DNA of 64,000 nt. Origin: Spirodela intermedia (taxonomy: Eukaryota > Streptophyta > Magnoliopsida > Alismatales > Araceae). This document shows, piece after piece, positions 56,201-64,000 of this stretch. Location of the stretch: positions 4,069,001-4,133,000 of the forward strand of contig LR746273.1 in the NCBI GenBank assembly GCA_902729315.2, read 5' to 3'. A program made the position numbers and the translations under genes. The notes below the pieces were generated by a model. The model saw only the letters and a program-made list of their open reading frames with translations, did not search any database and was not told the DNA's origin. Position 1 is the first letter of the stretch. The number at the start of each line of letters is the position of its first letter.

Positions 56201-56599
56201 ACTCGCACTGGTTTGCTTGTGGCCAAGGCTCATTCTCTTAGGATGTGGCTGAAAGATTCTTCCTTCTGCACGGACCTCGAACTGAAGGATGCTCCTTCTT
56301 TACCCAAGTCAAATACAATCCAGTTAGTTGACGGATGCTTTATGCGGGCTGGTCTGGTTCCAGCGTTTAAAGAAATATTCGAGCGGATGGACCAAGTGGG
56401 ACCAAAGAAGTTTGCGAGGCTGGCACTAATGTCGGATGAGAAAAGAGAAAAAACTATCACTGCTGATATCACGGGGAGAATGGAGAAGTTGGAGAAGATG
56501 AAGAAGGGGGTTGTCAGAGCAAGGAGGCCAACAAGACTCCAGAATGGAAGATTTATGAGAAGGCGGCATCGCTCGGATGCACAATCAACATCTGATTAA
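50283..56599 (+). CDS. EMB1270: giant PPR-SMR protein, EMB1270 (At3g18110) type, plastid-targeted
   Basis: A P-class pentatricopeptide repeat protein that binds plastid RNA. The Arabidopsis homologue is essential for embryos and is reported to act in plastid group II intron splicing. Exons: 50283-53968, 54067-54264, 55045-55135 and 56060-56599, all in phase, 1504 aa (Arabidopsis about 1440). Residues 1-60 are Ser/Ala/Pro-rich, consistent with a transit peptide, followed by a Pro-rich segment with VRWPDLDMSEYYSEPPPPPK. Tandem 35-residue PPR units run from about 175 to 1220, for example PDLVSFNTLINARVKSGR, PDAVTYNSLLHAYAREGD and PDNLAYSVMLDTLLKAGD. The small exons encode a C-terminal SMR domain: GADFRKLSAGAALVGLTLWL, then VVLITGTARYN, FLPCKTRTGLLVAKAHSLRM and a basic tail. 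The start is the first ATG of the open frame. No frameshift or stop interrupts the 3.7 kb first exon. Confidence 0.93.
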
Positions 56600-58118
56600 C
56601 GAGAATGCTTCTGTTTCCTCGGCAAAAATGTGAAGCTACTCTGTCAATTGGTTCTCCAGGGATAAAGTCCCAATTTCTAATGGATGTGGCAGGTGGGTTT
56701 TAGGAGAAGCCTTTGATTATGACTCGAAGCTAGTTGCCATCAGTGTCGGTGCAAATACCCTTTCGCACTCCATCAGTGTCAATGGCACCGTAGTCTTTGG
56801 CTACAGAGTATGCGGTAGCTTACGTTGGAATCAATGCAATTAGGACCAACTTAACCTGCGAGTTATGTTTGAGCGACGTCTTCAACAGCTCTGGAACGAC
56901 ATGGTTTGCATCAGATGCACGATGCCTTACTGACAAATGTAGATTGAAGAATAACAACAAATATGTTCTTCCTTCACCATAAATTATAGAACAAAGGCTG
57001 AAATCGCTGAGGATATCGTCCCAATTGTGCAATTATTTCGGTGATGTGATATCACACTGGCAGATAAGTTCAGTCAATCGGTTCCCCCTTAACCTTTTAG
57101 AAAAAGAGATGATGTACGTACCAAAAGGCTTTTAGCCGAGAGGAGCACTCAGGGATATCACAGTGGGGAGAAAGGGAGAGAAAATACTTTGACGAGTACA
57201 GTACCAATTCGTATAAGTGTCAACCAGTCAACAGATGGATCAAATCTACATGCCTGACCGGGAGGGGTGCAAACATGAGGAAAAAAAACCCACTTGGACG
57301 TCAACGACCGATCTGATGGGACGAGGTCTGCAATACTGCAACTGGCATGCTTTCCGTGGCGGAATCATCTAATTCAGTATGCTGCTGCATCCATATCCGA
57401 GGGAATACGTGGACAATCCCTATTTCAATTTTGTTCTATTTTTCTCACTGTACGTAGACACTTCCAAGAAAATAGTGGGCTGTAATCATGTGTACTTAAT
57501 CTCATGGTCGCACGACCCAAAGAAAATTGGAATCCATTTACTTCTGAAATGCTTTTTATGTGCTGATTCACCCAATAATAGGGTTAGTTTACTCCATGGT
57601 ATCTTGTCTTATTTGTAAGATGGATCACCGTGGACGACCGACAAGAAAAACATGCACTGGTATTTTAGATGCCCTGAGCCTAGTTTAATTTCATAGAAAA
57701 ATGTGCCATAATTAGAGACCTGAGACTCTCGAGATGGAAAAACCATAAGCATACTCCTTAGAGTAGCTACTTGAAAGAAAAGCCGAGAGTGGGAAGCACG
57801 CGCACATGATTCGCCCAAGCATCAGAGAACTCAACCAGTGCAAGGACCCTCCAATCGGTGATTGCCTCCCTCCTTTTCCGTGAAGACAGGAGGTAGGGTT
57901 CCACCCAACCCCTCTCAAACAAGAAAACCACTGCAACCACAGGGTTATTCGATTTAAACTCGTTCCATCCTACAGGCTAGAAAGTAGGACTAGGTTGAGA
58001 TCTTTGATGAAATTCTCTGCTATGGTCACCATTTCACCTCAAGACGCACGCAAGTTTTGACGCTGATTCTGTGACTTGTTTCGATCTCGGTTGATGACGT
58101 TGGCAGCCGGATCAAGAA
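56600..58118. other. 3' flank of the PPR gene and intergenic DNA
   Basis: The first few hundred bases are presumably its 3' untranslated region. No further gene is supported; open frames of 60-80 codons on both strands carry no recognised motif. Confidence 0.5.
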
Positions 58119-58510
58119 CCAGACTTTTGAAATTTCGGGTTTGGAAGAATTCATCAAGAAACCCATCGAGAAATAATACACAAAACAGAGATGATAAATC
58201 GGGTAAAGGTGAGTTGAACTTCAGATTAACAAAATTTTACGGAGAAATACAGCCTTACCAAGATGATTATACGAGGGATACTCTATTCATTCTACGAGAT
58301 GAAAAGCCAGACTTCAGAAATTTCGGGTTTGGAGGAATTCATCAACTTAGTGGAAACTTTTGAAAGAAACCCACCGAAAAAACAAAAAGCAAAACAGAGA
58401 TGATAAATCGGGTAGAGGTGAGTTGACCTACAGATGTTTGACGCAGAAGTGCAACTTTACCAAGATGATATTAGGAGGGCAACTATTCATTCTACGATAT
58501 GAGAAGTGCA
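58119..58510 (+). repeat. tandem duplication, unit about 188 bases
   Basis: Unit 1 starts 'ccagacttttgaaatttcgg' at 58119. Unit 2 starts 'ccagacttcagaaatttcgg' at about 58307. Both continue in order through 'gaattcatcaa', 'acagagatgataaatcgggta', 'ggtgagttga', 'ttaccaagatgat' and 'ctattcattctacga'. Some small insertions separate them. Not part of any recognised gene. Confidence 0.8.
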
Positions 58511-58660
58511 CAACTAGAGAAGCAACAAGGGCTCCAGTTGGGTACATGTCCACCGTTTAGAGTTTCTAGAGCGTCATTTCAACAGTAGGAGTTCCAAATC
58601 AATTGACCAGATAAAAAGAAAAGGAGAATGATACGACCAGATTCGATCCAGCTATCGATA

Positions 58661-59240
58661 TTGTATCAGAGCAGATAACCGGAATGTTTGCACACAGGAC
58701 GGATCAGGCCTGCAACACCGAGATCGCGGTCCTAATAACCCCAGGAACCGATCCAGCTTTCTCCCGAGAAGTGAACCAGAGGAAGGCGGGAGATGAACAC
58801 TACAAACTAGGGAGAAGGGGGGCAGAGAGAAAAGGACCTCAAATACGGAGATGCCAATCACCGCCGCCACCAGAAGAGAACCAAATCTGATCCAGACAGA
58901 TCGCCGCCGACAGACCGCCTCCGCCTCCAATTCAGTTGATGCAAGGCGGGAGCGGGATCTCCCGGGATTGTCTCCCACCCCCTGTTCTAGCAGGGGGGGG
59001 CGGCCATGATCGACCGCGGAGGCACCCGTTCCCGACCTGCACCAAGCGAGTTAGAGACGGCCGCGGCAGCGGGTTCGCCCTAATCATCCAGCCGCCATCA
59101 TCGATCTTCGACTGGAGGGAGCAGCCGACGTGCACCATTTATATACCCTGGCGGACGAACGTCGGACGAGCTCGATAGTGCCACGTCGGCGGCGTCGACG
59201 GGATCCAGATCCCGGTGGGTCGACGGTAAGTCCAGCCCCC
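58661..59240. other. GC-rich block with primer-site-like and TATA-like sequences
   Basis: At 58661-58672 the + strand reads TTGTATCAGAGC, one base from the initiator-Met primer site TGGTATCAGAGC used by many plant retrotransposons. The following 580 bases are unusually GC-rich. On the minus strand a 'gtatataaat' TATA-like box lies at about 59137-59146, pointing away from the distal membrane-protein gene. This could be the edge of a copia-type element or the promoter and leader of an unrecognised transcript. No protein motif was found. Confidence 0.3.
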
Positions 59241-60192
59241 CCTCCCTACCAGTCTTCTTTCTGCGTTCGATTGGAGGCCTTCCTGCCCAAAGTCTCCGCC
59301 TTTCTATTGACGAGTCTCTGTTCGCGAGAAGTATAGGCAGTAAACCCTCCGTCCCCGTCATGCAGTCAGACATAGTGGGAACGGGAGATGTTGGCGGGGG
59401 AATTTAGGGGGGCCTTTAAACCCTTTATTGCTTTCTTGCCGACTACTGATTGAGGGTGCTATAAAAATGAAAGAGAGAGGTTGGGATATGCCAAAATTCG
59501 CAGGGCAATGAGACTCGGGAATGTATCTATATATATATATATAATAAGGGGAGAGGGATAGTGGAGAACTTGAGAAAGGCGACTGACTTTACGTCGTGGG
59601 GAAATCGTGGTCCATGTTCTTGAGGAATTAATTTTTTGAACTATGGAGAAATTGAAATTTCTGTGATCCCAGAGGAGGATGGGTACATCTCTGGATTTAA
59701 AAATGAAAAAATATAGAAACTTCACATGGCTCCCATAAATCATGATGACCGTAATATAAAATGGTGCTCCATCATAATGAATAGTCAATGCATCATACTC
59801 CATGGTCTTCTCTCCTTTTGTACTCATCTTACTTAAAAATTTGGTTGTTGCTTTCTAGTCTACTTCTGCAAAATTTTAAAAAAATTATAAAATTAGAAAC
59901 TATCTTTTTTCTAGATCTTCATTGAAAAATTTATATTTCATTCCAAACTAAAAGTAAGAATGGCAATGAAAATATGTTAAACATTAAATGATAAGGATAA
60001 ACCATTAAAAAATTACATTAAGTAACGTTATGTCAACACGAACATGACCTTAAATATTTGCAATATTTTAAAAACGATCGGACATATAATAATTATTTAT
60101 GGATAGTCTAGTTTTCATAGCAATATAAAAGGATTAACAATGTTTCTAACATTTAACATAAGAAAAAGAGTTATGATTCATCAAATTATAGA
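59241..60192. other. intergenic, no gene seen
   Basis: Moderately GC-rich to about 59450, then AT-rich, with a TA run at 59527-59543. No open frame with recognisable motifs. Confidence 0.5.
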
Positions 60193-60293
60193 TTGTATGA
60201 TGTACCCCCACGTACACTATATAGTAGATCTTATAAGAAAATGGGAATAATATAAGATCTACTGTATAGTTTAGGTGGGGGTACATCATACAA
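60193..60293. repeat. near-perfect hairpin, arms about 43 bases
   Basis: The left arm begins TTGTATGATGTACCCCCACG; the right arm ends GTGGGGGTACATCATACAA. The arms pair over about 43 bases with only a few mismatches, around a loop of about 15 bases ('agaaaatgggaata'). It is either a short MITE or a hairpin RNA locus. A/T-rich flanks; no target duplication was established. Confidence 0.75.
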
Positions 60294-60648
60294 ATCTCTT
60301 TCAATCCATTCAATGGCAATATAGTGCTATCGTACGATCATATGTTCCATTTTCTTACACTATACTTTGAATGCTTGAGAAAGATGTGAAAATATTGAAT
60401 TTAAAATAGAAATCCTCATATGAAACAATAGAGGAGGATTTCTATTTTACCTTTGTAGGTATTTTGTAAACATCAAAACTGTTAAGGACTTTTAACGAAA
60501 CAAACCTTGCATAACTCTATTGATGACCCTATGTTTGATAGCTCATTGGCAAATTTTATTATTCTATTTTATAGTTTTCAAGAAAAAATGTGCATTGAGA
60601 GTGTCTTTAGTCACAAAGTTAAAATCTCTTTCAATCCATTCAGTGGCA
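60291..60648 (+). repeat. two copies of a 26-base direct repeat
   Basis: 'atctctttcaatccattca' followed by A or G and 'tggca' stands at about 60293 (immediately after the hairpin) and again at about 60624. The two copies differ at one position. A separate perfect 16-base inverted repeat (TAAAATAGAAATCCTC and its complement, 60402-60417 and 60434-60449) lies between them. Confidence 0.75.
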
Positions 60649-60649
60649 C

Positions 60650-61035
60650 ATATGATGTGACCTGCAAATGTTAATTAAGATCATATGACGATTCAAATGT
60701 TAACCTTCTAATATGCACTAAAGTCAACTAAGATCATTTAAAAACTCTTAGGAGCACTTTTGTTCTTCATAGATATGTGCTAGTCAGTTCCCTCCCACGC
60801 CTCACGCGTTTCCTCTGCGTTTCCTCTGCATTTCCTGTGCGTCAACACTAGCTTCACACTTCAAAATTCTCGTAACTTCATTACATCCTCCCTTCTTTCA
60901 GACCATTTTACCCTTTTCCTTTCCTGTATACAGATGACAGATAGCAGCATATGCCAAGACTTCCTCCCACGAACATCAAGAACGAAAAATATGAAGCTCT
61001 TGCTCCAGCAAGAGCCTCCCACCGCCGCCGGAGTG
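60650..61035. other. 3' flank of the minus-strand membrane protein gene
   Basis: No gene is seen. It includes a short threefold 'gcgtttcctctgc'-like repetition near 60806-60840 and becomes GC-rich as the coding exon begins. Confidence 0.5.
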
Positions 61036-63395
61036 CTAAGAGGCGAAGCCGATCTTGCGAAGCAGGCGGCCGCCGAGCCTCAGGACTAGCGGGGCCAGCA
61101 CGCGCACAAGCCTGGGCAGGGACGGGGAAGTGAGCGTGCCGAGCACGAACCAGTTGAAGCTAAGCAGCGCAACGGCGTCAGAGGCCGGTTTGTTCCGTAT
61201 TGCAGAGAAGAACTGGACGACGCTGCCCAGGGACATGCCGACGACGGTGAAGAGCGCGGCCACCAGCGGCAAACACGGGTCCTCGGCTTCCCAGACGATC
61301 AGGCCCACCAGGAGCGACAGCACTACGCTGAAAGTGCTCCGGTAGAGGGCCACGTACCTCCGCTTCTCCAACGCCGCCTCTTCGACTAAGCCTTCTGCAG
61401 AAGCCCTCGGGTCGTCGCCGGGGGTGGGGGCTTCAGCGTCGTCGTAGCCGGCAGTCCACGCCAGCGGGACGCCCTTGTGCACTCTGCTGTCGCGTTTACC
61501 GTACTGCCGTCGATCATCCCAGAAGCTTTTCCCTTGGTGTTCACTCACCTGCAGGTTTTCTTCTCTCAGATCCTGCAACTGTCCACAGAAGTGCATGGAT
61601 TTCTTAGAATTTTGTCTTCTCGGTCACTTCCCGGTCACCTAAGCACCCTCTTAAGCAGCGGAATAAATACCAAATCGATCCCTTGGCATTCTCTTCAGCT
61701 GCACAAGTCTGTTTTCAATTTTTTGTGACAGTGAAGTCATTACATAGATGAAAGGAGGCTACCCAATACCTTAGTCATATGTCAGTTCCAGTTATGGCAG
61801 CACTGTGTTTCTACAGTTCTTTAGAAGTGGTTCCAAAGACTCAGGACTGGCCATACTTGAAGATAGTATATAAAAAAGTAGAAGCAAACCCAGAAACAGA
61901 TGCGGGGACGCACTGCTCTGGAAAAATATGGGAAGCAACATTTGAGCTCATATGAAACGGATAAACAATAGCTCTTTATGCCGTTACAATTTTCATAACT
62001 CAGGTTCGGACGTAAATGATCCGTTGTGTTTTTAGACCGCTTTGGGAGGACTTTTAATTCATAGATTTAAATAATTGAGAATCAATAATAGGTACAGACA
62101 TTAGCCATACAATTTCTATGAACAGAAATTCTACAAATAATTTACCTACAATCATTCAACTATATGTTTTAACGAGGACTCATTTCTGAGGATATCTCTG
62201 ATCTAACCCATATAGAGGCAACATAACAAAAAAGAAAACGCGACAAGATTTCCTGTAATTTCCTTTGTTTCATAACATATGGGGAGTCCCTAGATAAGAT
62301 TACGCACAACTGCACAATCCGTGTAGCCCAAGTTCCCAAAATACAATACGTTTCTTGCCTGAGACGAGAAAAAACGTACAAAATCTCGAAACGTCCCCTT
62401 CAAATTTTTTCTCCCCCTAGAATCAAAGGGAAGTTTACATCGCCCAAAACATTTAGCTGCAATATAAGAATGAAGCATCAATTGAAAAGTTCAGTATTTT
62501 ACAATAATTTACAATCATTTCAAACAAATTAATGTGGATGAACCAAAAAAGATCTCATCCAAGACAGGGGAACAATCAAGGATGTTCGTGGGGGGACGTA
62601 TATGACAGGGAAACTAAGGCTCTACGTGAAAGATGAAACCGATTCAATCATCAAACCAGAGCAGATAGAGCATGCTATACCTCATTCTCAAGAAAGTCAA
62701 TTTTCTCAAGGGCTTTGTCTTGCTCTTGCTCCATCTTTGCAAATAATGTCTCGATGACTCTGCATTCTTTAAATGAGGCATCTAAGCAATCTTCAAGTTG
62801 CTTATTTTCCCACGTGAGATTCTCCAACTGAGTTTGCAACTTATGCAAGCTCATTTCTAACTGTACACATAAGAAATGATCCATTGTAAATGGAAAAATT
62901 GGCATTAACATTGAATTATATAGCACTGAACAGTCACTAAATTCATAAGCTTTTACAGTAGGAGAACGCAAAAGTGATGCCGAACTATCTAGGAAACAGA
63001 TTAAGAAACATGCCCATATTTTTTAAATGCAGATATTTCTCACTCAAATGATCTAGATTTCTGAATGGGCACGTATATATTATAAAATGATTGACCTAAA
63101 AGACGGGACAAGAGCAAACCATTTTTTCCCTCTGTAAGGCCGTCATAATCCTGATCGGAAGAGACATAATGTAGTACGCCCAGGCAATAACGCTCCAACA
63201 CACATCTATCTGAATTTTGATTACGGACTTCACTAGAGTCAACCATGTTGCACAAGCGAAAATAAGAACTTGTACACCAAGCACGCAGAAAACCTTGAGA
63301 AAAACAAAAGGCTTGGTAACCAAAATGAATGGATTCATCATTAACTCAACAGAAAGCCCAATCACGTTTAGCATGACTCTTGGCAGCATCAAAAC
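61036..63395 (-). CDS. plant membrane protein with central coiled coil, function unknown (3' exons; 5' end unresolved)
   Basis: Three minus-strand exons join in phase 0: 63395-63120, 62860-62681 and 61578-61036 (stop TAG), giving about 332 residues. The first exon is strongly hydrophobic (LSVELMMNPFILVTKPFVFL, FACATWLTLVKSVIKIQIDV), with about three membrane segments, ending ALQREKM. The second is a coiled coil (LHKLQTQLENLTWENKQLED, EQEQDKALEKIDFLENE) that continues into LQDLREENLQVSEHQGKSFW. The third then has a Pro/Asp-rich linker and a second hydrophobic block (STFSVVLSLLVGLIVWEAED, VVGMSLGSVVQFFSAIRNKP, AVALLSFNWFVLG). I recall this order from uncharacterised angiosperm proteins but know no function. 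The first exon's acceptor (about 63395) is tentative, and the start codon may lie beyond 64000. Confidence 0.7.
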
Positions 63396-64000
63396 CTTTG
63401 TCAAACATCACCCAAACTAGAGTCCCTATCCAGCATCATTTTTTAGTGACCTGCACAATAACGGAGTTCAATAATGATATAATTGTTGCGTGCTCAAGGT
63501 AGATGAATCCGATAAAATGTTGGTCGTAAGAAAAAATATGCATATTGTGAATATCCATGTTATTGAGCTCAATAATCAACGCAAGGCATCCTACGGTGAT
63601 AATGATCATTCATTTCTATTCCTGTCAAAGATGGTTGCCAAACCACGGCTATAATCAAGAAATACAATCAGGTAAAACATAAATTTAAATACTGTAAAAT
63701 CTTGAAAGTTGGATAAAGGTGTAATTCATGGAATACGAAAAAGGAAATGTTCTCCCCGATTTCTTCATGTTTGGCCATAATGTTTATGCATTTGTAATGA
63801 CAAGACGACCTCTAAAGTCGATATTCAGAAGCACGTTTATAAATTGTTACCTTTTGTGACTAGCTAGATCCCTTTTTTCTGGCATGTGATTCATCGTCCT
63901 TCTTTTCCATTCTAGGGAAGAGCTTTTTTACAGTATTTTATATACTTTTTCTTCATTATTCACATAATTGTGTCGCCATATACTGAAATAATACCTAACC
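63396..64000 (-). other. upstream intron or flank of the membrane protein gene
   Basis: No further exon of this gene could be recognised; all minus-strand frames are interrupted and AT-rich. Confidence 0.45.

Overview
This is a nuclear genome window from a flowering plant. Every protein gene is split by short spliceosomal introns. Two of the genes encode plastid-targeted proteins of nuclear origin (a sigma factor and a giant PPR-SMR protein), and the intergenic space holds decayed Athila-type Ty3/gypsy LTR retrotransposons and CT/GA microsatellites. The very GC-rich coding exons (for example the last CPSF73-I exon) set in AT-rich intergenic DNA would suit a monocot or early-diverging angiosperm, but the species cannot be fixed from the sequence alone.

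Layout. 1-1010: an intron or flank with a fold-back repeat. 1011-3817 (+): the last four recognisable exons of a conserved charged coiled-coil protein of unknown function. 5148-7925 (+): a complete 12-exon pectin acetylesterase gene (412 aa) whose first intron must use a GC-AG splice pair. 9574-30475: a block of about 21 kb of repeats. It holds one full-span but coding-dead Athila-type element (two LTRs, CCAAC target duplication, tRNA-Asp-like primer site, gag and integrase remnants), three copies of a second LTR-like repeat (13972, 23780, 25592), and an inverted lone LTR of the first family at 28325.

30824-34955 (+): the pre-mRNA 3'-end endonuclease CPSF73-I (697 aa, five exons). 35759-36427 (-): DNA polymerase delta small subunit POLD4 (134 aa, two exons), convergent with CPSF73-I. 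41044-44080 (+): plastid RNA polymerase sigma factor, best match SIG1/SIGA (499 aa, nine exons). 50283-56599 (+): a PPR-SMR protein of the EMB1270 (At3g18110) type (1504 aa, four exons). 56600-61035: intergenic, with a tandem duplication, a GC-rich block and a 101-base hairpin. 61036-63395 (-): the 3' exons of a plant membrane/coiled-coil protein of unknown function.

The genes do not form a pathway. SIG1 (plastid transcription) and EMB1270 (plastid RNA splicing) both serve plastid gene expression; CPSF73-I and POLD4 are general nuclear RNA and DNA machinery. Exon coordinates were derived by hand from reading-frame continuity, splice consensus and recalled family sequence. No alignment, expression or database search was run. 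I found no clear candidate for a wholly new biological system. The most specific observations are the GC-AG intron, the chimeric Athila element with transition-only decay of its primer site, and the 101-base hairpin at 60193-60293.
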